Shown: positions 40,101 through 55,100 of the stretch, piece after piece
Layout of the letters: each line of letters opens with the position of its first letter
Position numbering within the stretch: position 1 is the stretch's first letter
Program-made: the position numbers and the translations under genes
Assembly (NCBI GenBank): GCA_013397795.1
Contig: VZTJ01005981.1
Coordinates: 124,001 to 188,000, forward strand
DNA from: Orthonyx spaldingii
Taxonomy: Eukaryota > Chordata > Aves > Passeriformes > Orthonychidae
DNA length: 64,000 nt
Reading direction: 5' to 3'
Notes under the pieces: generated by a model
What the model saw: only the letters and a program-made list of their open reading frames with translations
The model's database searches: none
Told to the model about the DNA's origin: nothing

Positions 40101-43100
40101 TAGCAGGCAGATCTAAGGCTTTGACAATTGTGACAGCCAGCAGCTCATTCTCATAATCATACCGGAGAGTGAAGTTAAGCTTTCCACATGTTTTCACGTC
40201 TTCTTGCTGCCCATCAGAATCCACAGACTTCTGTTTGTAGAGTTCTGGTTTTATTCTCCCAATGCTGGTTGTTGTCTCTCCCCTCTGCAAAATCGGGTCT
40301 GTCCCCATGTTAAAATCAACGCTGGACACTTGCATCTGCCTTGGCAAGTGCCTCCTGAAAGAATTGTGCCTGCACACACACACAGACACAGACACACAAA
40401 ACAAGCCATGGTTATCTCTGGGAAAAGACCATCACTCCACATAAAACATAAGAACAAATTAGTGAGGTCTCCTCTCTTTAAAATAATTAAAAAATAATCC
40501 TCTCCACACATCCCCTTCAGTGTTTCGCAAGTGCTAAAGGAACCGTGAGAGGAAATGATCATTCGGAATTAATTTATTGGCCCCAGAGACACCCAGTGTC
40601 CTGGAAATAAATATATTTATAACTTTGCTTTCAGACTGTGCAGCTGAGACTGAATTCATGTTCTTTCACAGAACAAGTTGACAGTTCCAACATTGCATGA
40701 TCCCACTGTGCTAGGGCCTGAGTACAGTACAATCAGACAGAAAAAAAAAAGCACTTGCAGAATTGTCATCAGTACTCCCTGGTTTTTGGAGGCATTTCAT
40801 GGTGGTTTTCCAGTTAAATATTTAGCAGCCTTCACACTGATGACCGTGAAAGGCGCCTGAAAGGGAAATGCAGAGCTGTGTCTGGAAGATTTTTGTGCTT
40901 TGCTATCCTACAACATTTTATATACATCTGCTTGAAATCTGCTACACTGAGGTACAGGCTGCCTTCTCCAAAAGCACTGGGAACATTTTGTAATACGTTT
41001 CAGAGTTCTGGTCAACATTTTCCTGGCATAGGTTTTTTCCTTTTGTTCTCATGGTCTGCTGTGAAGTGTATTAGAAAGCGGATTCCTGTACCACTAGTAA
41101 GAAACCATATGTTAAATTCCTTGTAATTCTGAATACAATGTTGCATAAACACATGTATTTATGGGCTTATCTTGGCTCATGAACACCAATGGAGAGTTGT
41201 GTCATTCCTACTCAGAGTGAAATCAAACCCCTGGCGTGCCCTACAGCCTTACAGGAGTATAAAAACACTGCTCAGAAAGTTTCAGAGCATTTATCAGCAG
41301 TAGATGCCATTATGATTACACTAGCCAGTTTATTTTTCAGGCATTTTCACATTTCCTTGGTACTTCCCTACCCCAGCAATCTGTGCTGCAGAAACTCACC
41401 ACCTCCTCCTGTGAGCCCACTTAGTTGCCATTAAAGAACAACCCAGTTGTCAGAATTTCCTCTGCTTTTTGCAATCAATTGCTTATTAATGCCACACGTA
41501 GCCTTGCCTTATTGCTTGGTTTCCCTGTGGTGTTGTGTTCTGAAAACAAGAGGTGTCACAGCTGTGTGCTTCTTTCTTTAAATCAGAAATGCAAATTGTC
41601 CATTTGAAAGAAACCAGGATGCATTTGGTAGATATTATTTGTATTTTTTGCTGTAAGTGAAGAGGTTGCAGAAGGCATGAAGCTCAAAACTGCCGCAGTT
41701 CAGCTGAGCAGAGGTACAAGAGGGTAATCTGCAGCTATTAAATAATAGACAAGAACGTTTCCTCTCTCAGCTGTTTCAGTCCTGCTAGGTGCAGGGAGCA
41801 GTCCCAGCTCAACACAAGAACAGGGGAGGGAGAGCTTCATAGTCTAGACTCGAAGTAGCTCAAAAAATCCAGGTGTTTTGATCTCAAATTTAGATGAACA
41901 ACAAACCCCTCTTGTATCACACTTTGCCTTTCTTTCTTTACAGACAGACAAGTTGAAAGGTTTTCTTCTCTCTTCGATGTTAAAACTCCCTGAATTCCTA
42001 GTGTATAATGTCCACGTTGGAATGGAGTGAGAAATGAACAGGCCCTGGCTGGTCTGAAAAGTAGAATATTGTCCTCAGGGAGTTTCACAGCTGTTCTTGT
42101 GCCTTTGCCCTCCAAGAAGTCCAACCTCACAGGTGTGCCAAACATGGAAAGAACTGAACTCCACCCAAAATGTAGTGCAATAAATATCTGGGCAGGCAGC
42201 AATTTAGGCACTATCTTTTTAGTGTCTTTGGCTCATAATGAGGTCCAGGAAAACCTGTGTTACTGCCACTTCTGTCAGGGCCAAGGAAACCTGTGCAGAT
42301 AGACCTGCCTGAGGGCTCCTCATACCTGCAGCTGCAGCACTGAGATACCCAGATGATCACAGAATCATAGTTTGAGTTGGAAAGGACCTTAAGGATCATC
42401 CAGTTCCAATCCCCCTGCCACGGGGGTATCGTGTTCAAACCCTCTTGTACATAAGCTAAAACTGCCTTTGCAGGGGAAGCACTGAAGCTGATTTTATGAC
42501 ATCAGCTTGAGTGAAAACAGGTACACGACAAATCCTCTTTTCTTCAACTTCTCTTGCATTTTTGACAATCTGGGTTAATGCATGCAAAAGCAGTATATAA
42601 GACTCTAAATATATGATTTCTAAGATACCAACTTTCTTTGAAATTTTCAGACTTTATGCACTTCAGATCCTCTGCTGAATTGTTGTGAGATGTCACTAAG
42701 TAGAAGAATGCATCTGTATGGCTGTTCCCTGTGGGAATCAGCAGCACTTTTGCTCTAGGAAGCCAAAGTCCTAATTACATAGTGCCTAGTATCTGTTCTG
42801 AGTCACAGCATTTCACCAAGACAGCTAATTGGTCTGTTAATTATTAAGATGTTTCATTGTTGTCATGGCAACATATTTATCTTCCTTTGTTCTGCAGTAA
42901 CAAAGGGATTAATGACTGTAATAACGAAGTACAAGGATGTCAGAAAACCAGGTTGTGAAAATGTGGCAGAGCTACCAACATGTGCAAATCCAGGTACTTC
43001 AACCTCTACTGACTCCTAGCAGCACTCCTAGAGTAGACCTGCCTTCCATAACAGAACAAATGCATTTTGAGTGATAGCAGATCTGTATGCAAATCTAACA

Positions 43101-46100
43101 TAAAACTGTGTTTTCATGGCATAATGACAGCATGAAGCTGATTTCTAACTCAGGAATATCTGTGCCACATCTGTGACAAAAGGCACAGATAGGATGCTGA
43201 TTTATGATATGACTTGAGATTTGTGAGGGGTGACTGGTCTAGCTTTCCTTGATGGCATTAGGCCAATCTTTTGGACCAAATCTGGAAAAGGGCATGGTCA
43301 CTGGTGGTATTTAGGCAGAACAGAGGCTTCTCTCTGCTCCTTGCAAACACTAAAGTCAATAGCTATGTTTGTTTCTCTTTAACCTTAGCAAACCCAAGCC
43401 ACCTCACTTTTGCCTTCTTGCCTCTTGGGAACTGACTGGCTCAACACATTCCTCTCCAGCTAATGCTAAAGAGCATAAAGCACCTTCTTGGAAAATACAG
43501 GTGAATGTTTGAAGAATGGATTCCCATAGAAGCAATAAACTATACTGCAGAATACTTTCACAAAGTATGGGAAAGGGTGGTTCTAAATAACGCAGAGCAA
43601 AAATTTTTTCAAATGAGCACCACTGCTGCAGTTCGTCTGTTGTAGTGCACTGGTTAATTGGTGTCAAGGACTAAAGAGCTTTTAACAAACAGCTCTTTTC
43701 ATATTATCAGGGATTATGAAAATGATGTAGTTCTAACTCAGCAGAAATGTATCGTTTCCCCATACATGTCTCTGTGTTAAATGCATAGTCTAAAAAATGT
43801 GATCAGGCACATTTTATTGTTGCTCTGATTGGCTTATTAAAATCCTTATGCTTCAATTACAATGACTTAGTATGATTTCATTTATTTTCTTAAGAGCTGA
43901 TGGCTGCATCAACCCATCATAGAACTGGTTACAACCCTTTAATTTGCCCCAGCTCAGGTGAGATCAGTGTACAGGAGACAATCCAGACTGCAAACATTCC
44001 TCTTACATCCTTTGTCAATGGAATACATTTAGGAGATGGTGCCTCTGAATCCCTCAGCAGTCCTGAGGAAAACAAAGCAGTGCTGCATTGAAGATGGTGC
44101 AAGAGAAGTTCTGCACCTGCCATTGGCTCCTTTTTATTTAGAGGCCCCCAGTTAAGGACACCAGAGTCAGGTTTCAGTCATTTTGCTGGTACATATCTGC
44201 CAGCTGGGATTAACACACAATAAGGAATAATTCAGAAAGCTGGTCTAAATGTCCAGCCTTCTTCTTATGCATGATAATCTTGGCAGCAACAATTAATATG
44301 GGCTAAGTTAGAACTCTCCTAAGGCAGGCAGGGGTGTGGATAAAACACATTTACAAACACAAATTACCAAAAAAAAAATTACCATTTCTGGGTGATTTTA
44401 AAGACACATCTCATTCTAAGCATGTTTTGCAAAAGGATGAGGAATTTTTCACCAAACTCTAAAAGAAGGTGATGTTTCCAAACACCCTGCTACTAATTGG
44501 CTGTGGTGGGACAATCAGGGCTACTCAAAGCAAAGGAACTGTCCCTTTCAGAGGAGATTTAACCCTGATAATCTCGAGAAGATATAAAAAAACCTCCCTT
44601 ACAAGGTTGCCAACATGTGCAGAAAGAGTAGGATTGATAGGAAGTTTTATTTTTGTAAAACTGTCCTGGGCTTCACAAATATTTTTATATACATTTAGAT
44701 CCCAGTCCAAATCGCTCTAGAGGTCTGTGAGAATATTTTCACTGCCTGGAGTAGATCTGGAGCATATCCCTGGAACTTCTTTCTTCCCCTATAGCACCAC
44801 TGGGACTATTCAAGTCCATTTGCCAGCCAGCTATTTCTTTTGTCTATTCAAGAGGTCAGACAGTCTGGATACTTGGATTTGATGGATAAACTCTTCCAGT
44901 TAATATCTTTTTAGGTAGTAGCGAGCTGGGGAATAGGCTTGTCATGCTAAGCTGTACCAATTTTTGTTCCTCTGTGTTTGGTGTAACAGTTCCAAGTTCA
45001 GAATTATGGTCTGAGTGTTGTGGAAATGTTCCTCGGCGTGGTTTGGATGCTGTGCTCCTGCCCTGAGCAGAGGGATACAGCAGCAGGAGCCAGGCATAGC
45101 CAGGGTAGTGTGGCTTCAAGCCAGCTGTACAGTCTCATAATCCAAGAGATGGTTTGGCTGCTGAAGCCAGTCAGACCTCCTCTGGCTGGAGTGCTCTCAT
45201 TTTGGGAGCCTCCTGTGGCTTCCTGTTGGCTGTTCCACGAGGTTGGAATAGCTGAGAAAAAGCACTTGAGCACTCACTGCCACAACGAGTGCACTGAGCT
45301 GGCAAAACATTGACTTTAGGGCTCCCAGAAGGCCAGCAAAGTGTGTGCTCACTCAGTGTAATGCATGTGTCTTCTCCTCCTTGTGCCTCTAATTATTATT
45401 GTGAATGTGAGCTTTTATGTTTGTTTCTTTGTTTGAGTTTGGTTTTCTGGGTTTAAATTTTTTTTTTTTTTTTTTTGGTAGCATGTGTTTCCTTAGCAAA
45501 TGGCATTTTGAGGGAAAGCTACTTCCTACACAGTATCTGCACTGTAACTTATGGCATTACACAATACTTCAGGTGCCTCTTTTAGCCTTCATTTTCCCAC
45601 TCTTTGTTTATCAAACACTGCCCTTTTTAATGTAGGATTTGATCTTTTCAGTTGTTTGTTTCCATGCTTTAAATTTGCTGACAGTGTTTGAAGAAAATCC
45701 TATTTGAATCTATAGGTTCCAGCACGTCTTCATTGCTTTCCAATATAAAGTGGCACCAAATGAAGAATTAAAGTTTGTGTCCTCCACCTCAATACAAAAG
45801 AAACCACTAAGGAATGCTGCGTGCTTGTCATTTTTTTATAGACCTATCTGAAATCTGTACAGCTTTAAGATCAGTCCATAAGGATCTGTATTTTTAGAGT
45901 GGAATTTTAATTCCTTCATAATCAGCAAACCATGTCTTGAGGAAATGTGCCATCAACAACGAGTCTGTCATTTATTTGGTTGACAGGGAAACTTTCATCT
46001 GCAAAAACAACTGATATATCTATAAAAAACATCTCTGTGAAAATCTAGACTTGCAGTTCTTTAAAAAACAACACTGAAATACGTTTTCCTATAATCAAAA

Positions 46101-49100
46101 CCCAAAAGGGAAATGCTTAAAGTAGCAACACGTGTATTTACAAAGTAGTAGACGATGTAGATTTCCCTTTCATGTGTTAAAATGATTATGTAACTGAAGG
46201 TACACTAAATGTTTCAGAATATTCTGTTCCAAGAACACTGTGGCTTCACATTCACATGACTGATGTTTCACCCTTAGCTGCTAAGAAACCTGTGAATAAT
46301 CCAGGATCCTGGAAATTTTCAGCAGAGTGTTCCTGCTTTCCCTGTTCCTGTGAAAGGTGGCACAAGTTGACTCCTGTGACTTACCTTGAGGAGGATGTAG
46401 GCTCGGTGATCTGCCTCTGCATTCGAGCATGTCTGATCAGGTGCTCCTTCAGCGCGTTCTGGACCTCTGCTGGAATATCAGGTGAAGTGTGGCTGATTTT
46501 CAGTGCAGCTTCAAGTACCTTGGTTGTCGCTTTCCCATTTTCTTTAACTTCCTTTTTCTCACTGTTCTCCAAAACCTCCGTAGGAGCGCTGGAGTTGCTC
46601 TGTGGGACATTACTGGCACTGGAGGTGAGAGGTTTGCTCCTCCAGCAGGGCCAGCACAGCTTCCAAAAGACAAAAAGCGAGACCACCAGCAAGGCGAGCC
46701 CGCAGAAGCTGACGACGACTGCTAAGAGACTGACTGAGACGTCTGCAAGGAATTAGAAACAGAAATCATCGTGACAGACAAACATGCAGAGAAAAAAGAA
46801 TAATTAAAAATGACACAGGCAAGGAGATAGAAACATTTTTATCATTTTGTTTGTGTAGAACTTTAAAGTCCTATTTAAGATTGTGAGTTATCTTTTTTTT
46901 TTTTCTTTTTGATATCTAAAGCCTCTACCTTTAAGATGTTAGTATTTTCTAATATCTGCTTCACAAACACTCCATTAATTGTTGTTCAGGCCAAGAGCCA
47001 GTATCTGTACCACTAAGAACACACCCCTTTAGATATCCTTCTCAGAAAGTAAGGGACTAACAAACAGTCCTAAAAACTCCCAGCCATTGTTGGCAAAGGA
47101 TTTTGAGAGCAGTTGGTGAAAGGAATATTGACCAGGGCTAAAGAAAAGTTATTATAATCAAACAACAAATATCCTTATTGAGATTTAAAAAAAAGACATG
47201 AGAATTCTGTTCCCAAATCTAGATTTCCAAGTTTGATAACAAGCACCTACATAGATATTCTTCTCCTTAAAGGCAACATACACATCCCTTGGCTTCCTGA
47301 CTTCAGGTGGGGGACACACAGTTCCTGAAAACATCCACTTTACTTTCAGTGAGAGGTTGTGGATTCTTAATTCTTTAAAACACATATTTAGAACATCAAG
47401 ACCATGTCTTGATGAAAAAGTTAAACCACAGTCAACATTTTCTATCAGTGCACATGAAGACAGATCAGATCTAAACTGCCAGGCTGATGCACAAATTCCT
47501 TCAAGATTTGCCAGGCTTCTGGCTCTGTGTGCCAGCTGCTTCAGAAGCATTTTAAACCCTAACATTTAGGCGTAAATAGAAACAAGATCAACTCTGTCAT
47601 AAATAAGAAATTTCTGTGGTTAAATAGTCAGCTCTGGACCCAGATAGCACAGATGTATCAGTAGCTAAAATCCTGCTGTGGAAATGCAGCTGCCTTCAGA
47701 GAACACAGTGGAATGCCCTGAGCTGTACAGAGATCATGCTGAACACTGAGCTACCCCTGCTGCCCTGTATTTGACTTTTGCTGCCAAAACTGCTTAGCAT
47801 ATCCAATAGCCTGGCCAAAGACAGGAGAACAGATTTCATACCAACAAAATTCTGTGGACACACTTGTGTTTTAGGAGATGGTGGATCACCAGGACTGCCA
47901 GTTGGGCCCTAATTAGGAGTTTTATTCTATGTGACACGCTTCCAGTATTTGATTTTTCCAGTATCCTGTAACATTATAACCAAAAAATCCCTTTCCCTTT
48001 CAAAAGAGCCTTTTTTATTCCTTAAAAGTATTCACTAAACCCTGCTTAAATATGCCTCAAGTAATGGCTGCTTCTGTTTGTTTTAAGTTTTGACAGTTGA
48101 ACAGCTAATACTTTGTATCCATAACTTCAGGCTACAGGCTACTAAACTGAATCAGTGGAAAAGTGCAAAGGGAGTTTGAGCGTATTTTTATAGATTTTCA
48201 CATGAGGAGAAAGGTATGGATAAATATGAAACCCTGTTTCCTGCTGCATGAAACAGTGTGTACCTCACTAGCCCTTATGAGAATGAAGATGGAAAGATGA
48301 AGCAGAATGATGAAGACAGAAAGATGAAGATGAAAATTTGGGAATGTTTTCTTTATTAATATATACTATCCAAGTGCATCTCTCAGAGATTAACCAGACA
48401 GAATTATCAGGCAATCTGGCCAAATTTTTTTTCTGTTCTCAAAGCCTGACAAAAAGTAGAACTCTTGAAAATGTTGGTGATCTATCAGAAATAAATAAAT
48501 TTTTAAAAAAGGAAAAGATGAAAACAAAAAGAAATTCAATTTTGCATGATTTGCAATACTTCCAGCTCAGTTTGGAGATGTCTGGCATACTTAGGCTATA
48601 TTTTGAGAGGAAGACTTAGAACTGAAAATTGTAGGGTTTTTTTCATGTGAAAAATGTTGAAGGAGGATGTTTTAACAACTTTGAAGCTGCTGGAAACATT
48701 TCAAAACCAGAAATATGAAAATTGATCCCTTCCAGCAGAGCTTCAATTTGATGAATAGATACTATCAGCTGAAAAACATTGCATCAAAGCATTTCTAGCC
48801 AATTCTAATTTAAGTTTTTCACTGCAAGACATTTTTCCAGCCTTCAAATAACTTGTTGTCTCCTTTCAACACCTACTCCTGTACTTCAACTTTCTCTAAG
48901 CTGTTTTTCTGTATTTCCATATAACTACTTCAAAGTTGAGAAAGCTCCCAAAACCTTTACAGAAAATATATGTTTTATAGCCATAGAATAATCCCATGAA
49001 ACATCTAATGTCTCGAGAGCAGAGATAAGGAACTAATTCTACAAACAGTTGCAGTCTCAGTTTTTGGTATTTTATTAATGAATGGAACAGCTTCACATAT

Positions 49101-52100
49101 TGAGCTTTATAATGCAACAAATACATGAAATATTCTAATTGCAAAAAAATAGACCAAAAATAGTTCATTCTAATCTCTTTTGCCCCACTTCTTTGTCTAT
49201 ATCTGATCTTGGTTCCCTTAAATATTTAAAGAACAATGTCTGTAACTTGTCTTCAAACATATTTTTCTTTAACTTTGAATTTGTTCTCTTGTTCATCAAG
49301 CCATAAGGAACTTCACCCTTTCCATAACAAAGGAACTCTTGTGTCTGTAATACCAGCAGTCAGCTCAAACAGATAAATTAATGTCTCTGATTTTCCAGGA
49401 TTTGAAGGGAAGTAGAACCCTTATAAATTATAAAAGGTCTGGGCCCAATAAATCTCCCTTATCCCATGTAGATGAACTAGTTTGTCCAACCCATAATTTC
49501 TGCTGTTGGGTTTTCCTCAGGGAAATTTTAAGCACATAAAAACTTGCTGGTATTAACTTTTACTCTGCATTAGTAGATCTTCCACAATTACCTCTGTCTC
49601 ATCCAAATCCCTTCAGACATGATGCTCTAGTCTGCATCAGAAAGTGGCAGGTGCAGAGTCTTGTATTTTCTCTCTTAACCTGAACCTGTCAAAACACCTG
49701 ACTTAGATAGCAAATGGCAAAAAAACGCCTTTCACTTCAAAGCGTGGCTGTGACCTCCCCTCCTCTTCTCATGGAGAAGCATCCTTTGAAGAGCTTCCTC
49801 AAATCTTTCCTCTGGCCCTGTTGTGAATGTGTTCCCTCCCTGATAATTCATTCTGGTGGCTGAACTGGTTCCACACAGCCACCACCACCCACTGGCTGCT
49901 AGATCACTTAATGCTAGCAGAACTCTGCGGTAGCTTGTTTCCTGACAGGAAGGGAACCAAACCAAGTCAGGTATCACTGTGATTTACTACACGATCACAG
50001 CACACAGAATTAGTCTCTTGTCAAAATCAGTTTATCTATTAGAGATGATGGCTCTCGCTTTTCTTTGCCTGGCTGGGTCGTTTTATTTTTATTTTTTTTT
50101 TTTTTTGCCAAGATGTTGCACATTGTCCTCTCAGCTGTAACACACCACATGTAAATTATTGATCTTCACTTCCAGGACTTTTCCTGGCCTACTTCTCATG
50201 CTTGTTGACTCTCACTTAATCTCAACAGGAGGGATTCTCTGCTTGACCCACATCTGCCCATTTAGCTTTCCACTAAACAAAAAATCCCAGCCTTGGGCTC
50301 GGTCCCATGCAGTTCTCACACTTGGGAGGATGTCTCTGTTTCTACAAGAAGCCCCCATTAACCCCTTTCAGATGAGACAAGGAAATGAAAACATATCATA
50401 AGCTCACTGGACTGCTGTTCACCATAAGTTGTAAGGAGATTCATGCAGCTCAAGTGTTATCTTTGAATTGTCATGGTTATGTTTATTCTTACCCAGCATT
50501 ACATAACAAATATCTCACACATATGACAGGACCCAGGAAAACACTATCTCTTCATCATCTTTACAGATTTCTCCTCCAGATGGTATAAATCTTTCTGTAT
50601 TTTCCCCCTGTATTTCTTTATGAAATGTGTATAGAGGAAGGTTCTTTTGTAAACCTCTTGTTTTTACTGTGTATTGCTGCTGTCCGCATTGTTGTGACTG
50701 GCTTCACATGTGCTGTAAATAAATCTGGTCTCAGTGGTACATTTACCCCTCTGTTTTGCCTTTACACTGCTGAATTAGATGCATTTCTGGTTTTCACAGC
50801 TTGTTAACACTGATTTTGTAAGTTTTGTTTTTCAGCAACTCTGCACTTTTTTCCCACCAGATCTTATTTCTCTGGTAGCACCATTGACCTAAGCAGGCGA
50901 TGAACTGTATGGTAAATAATTTGGTCGGTTTGTTAACTGTTAAAATGCTTATGATTTGATTTTCTCTCATTTCCCTGTAGCAGAGATGCTCAGTTTCATT
51001 TCTCTGTAACAGAATGCTCAGCTGTTCTCACACAACAGTTACTTTATCATTAAGAAAAACGTCCCTTTCCTGTATGACAGTCCTACACCGATCACATTTG
51101 TTCAAGCCATTTCTTGCCCTTCATGCTCACTTTGGCACAGCTGAGAAGAATTTACAAGCACTCTGTGGGGTAAAACTGTTCTTTTCCCTCCCCAAAATAT
51201 ATCCAGGCAGTGCAAGCACAGCCCCAGCTTGCACTGTTTGTAGATGTGTGTGCACTGTGTGCATGGACACAGGCGTGTTCAGAGGAACCAGGGCTAAATG
51301 TAAACCATCAGCTGCCAGCCAGCAGGCTGAGAGCTGCCAGGGAAGCTTCTGACAGCCAACAGGAGACTCATGCCAGCTCCAGCAGGAGGACACAAAGCGT
51401 TGCTCTGTGTGGAAGAGTGAGTCTGTATGACAAGCTGGCCATGTGCAGGATGCTCCAGTGTGTTCTTACTCCATCTGTACTTCTACAAACTGTCAGTCGG
51501 GGGGAGGGTTAAAAACTTGAGAGGTTAAACTGTTCTGTTAATAAAATAACTGTGAGTAGAATATTTAGGTGAACTAAAAATGATCTCCTAGAAGCTGATG
51601 CTCTTTGCATGGTCAACTTTCAAAAATCAACTGTCTGACATGCAAAGGGGCAAGAGTGAACATCACTCTCAAGATACTCTCTACCCACTCCAGTGGGCTA
51701 AAATATGCCCTCCTGCCAGGGAAGCAGCTGGGTTTCCAGCTCTGTAATAAACATTGGTCACCCTTGGGAACTGATAATGAGAGAGTAAAGTTTTGCATGA
51801 CCAGCAGGCCTAAAAAAAGGCAAAGACAGCACAAAGTACCCACCATTTGCAGAGGACATAAAATGAATTTTAAACATGTGTTCCCTAGAGCAGAATGTCC
51901 AAACTCCTCTCATTATGCTGTATGCAATTGGCTTAATCTTCAGAAAGGCTCACAACTGGGACCTTTGATGTGCTTGGTTCCATTGAAAATGAGGAGGGAT
52001 GCTTAGCTGGAAAAAATTAATTAGAGTCCTTTATTAATGAGATAACCTGAGCCAAGATACCAGTATAACCACACTGCATATATGAGTTTGGGACAGTTAT

Positions 52101-55100
52101 AGAAAATTAATAACTTACTGAGTTTAGAGATAAATTTAATTATGTGAAATCCTGCACATCCAGTTTCCATTTATTTTCCACCTTAATTCTTATAATTGAC
52201 ATCTCAATTGTTTTGCCCAAATGTACTGGAGGTGTAAAATAAAAACAAAACAGCTGCACATCTAATTGAGCATTTTGCCAAAAATGCTATAACTTTCAGA
52301 AGAAAGCTCACAGTCATCTAATCATACAAAGGTACCATAAAAGTAAACAGCTTCCTAATCTTTTCACTGGAGCATTCCCCCGAGATGAGAGAATTAATAG
52401 TTCTTGTAATTCCTGGGGCAGAAAATATAACAACAGATGTCTATATTGACTTGCCTAAAGTTCTTAGAAATTTACAAAATTCTCTGTCTCATGAAGATTA
52501 TTGGCTATGAGTTCTGTAGATTAATTCTTCATTACACTGAATATGATTACCCCTTCTTGACCCAAGTAGCGAGCAGTAATTGAGGGTCCTAAGGTGTGGG
52601 AGGTGACAGTGAGAGGAAAAAACTCAAATAATCAGTCATTTCTTTGATGTAATCCTGTCTGTTCCCCTATTGGCAGGAAGCCTGAATATCTCCCCTTTCT
52701 GCTTTGCTGCTTCATTTTGTTATGCTCTGCCTTCCTAGAGCCATACTCACCATTTTTTTGTTCTGTGTCTCTGGCTTCCTCTTCTTTGTTTGCTTGTGTT
52801 ATCTTTTTTATGCTTCTTTCTCCTATCTAGACATCTACACTACCAAAAAAATCACTGCCCAGCCTCTCTGCTTCCCTCTGAAACTTCTTGGGTTATGGGG
52901 TCAATATTGTCTCATATTTTGCTTTGAGCCTGTGGCTGGGTGATGCATCTTCTGCCTCAAGCAGCTGATTCCTCTGAGAAGCTTGGCTGCTTTTCATGGT
53001 CTAGCTGAACAGAAAGCTCTCATCACACTCACGAACATAACCATATCAATGCAGTTCTAGCTGCATTTCACAGAGTTTTCAACTTCCAGAACATGTTTTT
53101 ATTCTTGTATTAAATAGAAATGATCTGCTTTCTTTTTACCATCTACTCTTTCACTTTTGAAAGGTTGCTTGCACCGTTCTTTCCTTTCCAAATACGTATC
53201 TCCTCATGGTTTTCAGAATCACAGAATATTCTGAGTTGGAAGGGACCCACAAGGATCATCGAGTCCAACTTCTGGCCCTGTACAGGACCATCCCCAAGAA
53301 CCCCACCCTGTGCCTGCAAGCACTGTCCAAATGCTCCTTGAGCTCTGTCAGGCTTGGTACTGTACAGACTTCTTTCCTTTAGTGACATCTCATTAGTGAT
53401 TTTTGCCTCTGCTGCCTTTGTGACACTTTTAGGTATCTTTTTGAGATGAGGAAAACTGAGTGAACTTAACATTTCTATCTTTAGTGAAGAGGATCTATGG
53501 TTGTCCAACGCTCTGGACAACATTAGCTTTATCCATTGAGATGACAAGGAACTCTGTGTGCATTTGAAGAGCAGAAGAGACATGACACCTTTCAATGACA
53601 CCACCTCTCTCACTCTAAACCATATTTAGAATCTTTCTGCTCATAAAATTGATGCAAATTATATTTTTATCTTGTCTACCCAAGTGCTAACCTATTAAAA
53701 TATTGTCAATTATCAACAATGACAGTGTGTCTGTTCCTCCTCTGGAGACAGAATATCAATATATGTTCATTTAGCAGTGTTATTAATGAGACAATGCTCA
53801 AAATATTGTGCATCTCAATAGAGTTGACACCCATCATCTAATATTGGTTTCCTTTTAAGGAGGAAAAGTGAGATTCAGGAATTCAGCTGAGATGTGGTAT
53901 CCAGGGGTTCCAGCTTCTGGTCTCTTAACTACATTTTTTCCCTAGTCCAACAATTATAAAATAGATAGGGTTTATAAATGGAAACCCAAGAAGATTGCTG
54001 ACTTTCAAGAAATGTTTAAAAAGAATCTCCTCTTATTACACACAATGCAATATTGAACCAACTGTTGAAGATTCACGTTTTTCTAAACAGTAGAACTTGG
54101 TTTACCTCGTGGAATATTTTGTGTCCTTCATATCCCACCTGTTTATCCACCAACTTTGCAGAGCCCAATTTTCCAGGCTCCATAGGGTAATGCTATTTTC
54201 ATTCAAACTATTACCGTTCAGACCACGAAGATGAACACAGTGCATGATCAGAATATTCATGATCCGTTCTGGGGGAAAGGCTGCAGCCCCCTGGCCCCCC
54301 CTCGCCCCGCTGCCCTGCCCCGGCGGCTGGGTCGGGCTGCGCTGAGTAGGGCAGGGTCACACAACAGTGATTTTGATCTGAGATACTACAAATAACCCGA
54401 GATTTAGGGTAAAATCTGTGGGGATTAAAAGAAAAGAAAACAACAACAAAAAGCCCATCAGCTGCGGCGGCAGCGACAGAGCAGCTGGGGCACACACTGA
54501 GAACCTGCTGCTTTACATGACCTGGTGTTAACTTATTTAATTTGCACTGTTACGCTTGGCATTTGCTGGCCAGAATGCAAGCTGTTCATTTGCATTTATG
54601 ACCAGACAGTAGAGGTTATCAATCCCTTCTGGCAGAAATTAAGCACAGAACTTCCACTAATTTTCAAGCCCCGTCCTAAAAATGAGTGCCAAGGAAAGCA
54701 AGGTGTCCAGAGAGCACTGCACAGGATAATGCAAAAGTGCAGAGCCGGTTTCAAAAGGTGCAGAAAATCCAGAAATCAAGGTCCAAAGACACCACTATTA
54801 GGGTTCAAAATCTCAATTTCAATATGACATTTTTTTTCTGGCTTCGGAATGTTTAAATTAACCCGAATTTTCTCCTTCCACCTTACCCAAATTTTCCTGG
54901 ACAAGTGTCCTGGGCCGGACCGAAGTTCTGCCCTGACTCCACAGGTTCCCATCGGCTGTCAGACAGCTCTCCTGCCGCTCCCAGCGATGAGCGGAGTGGA
55001 TGCAACACCCAAGCCCCACTCAGAAAGAGACCGCGAGCCGGGACTTGGAGAGATGCGCCCCGAGCCCCGGCTGCACCCCGAGCCCCGGCTGCATCCCAAG

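Larger units (their letters stand above)
40370..46384 (-). other. SYT10: SYT10 intron 2 (about 6.0 kb)
   Basis: Donor GTAAGT; the acceptor is embedded in a UG-repeat. It contains a short CR1 3'-end fragment at 42357-42440 and a 19-base poly-T run near 45459. No additional exon is recognised; open frames such as 43929-44123 and 45004-45273 have no family resemblance. Confidence 0.85.

Noticed and set aside
53143..53613. 156-codon minus-strand open frame
   Set aside because: It crosses a CR1 3' fragment and has no reverse-transcriptase or other domain; CR1 3' ends are non-coding.
54280..54305. Second CTCF-like core (GCAGCCCCCTGGCCCC) in intron 1
   Set aside because: The conserved GGC part after CCCCCTGG is replaced by C runs, so it is a poor match.
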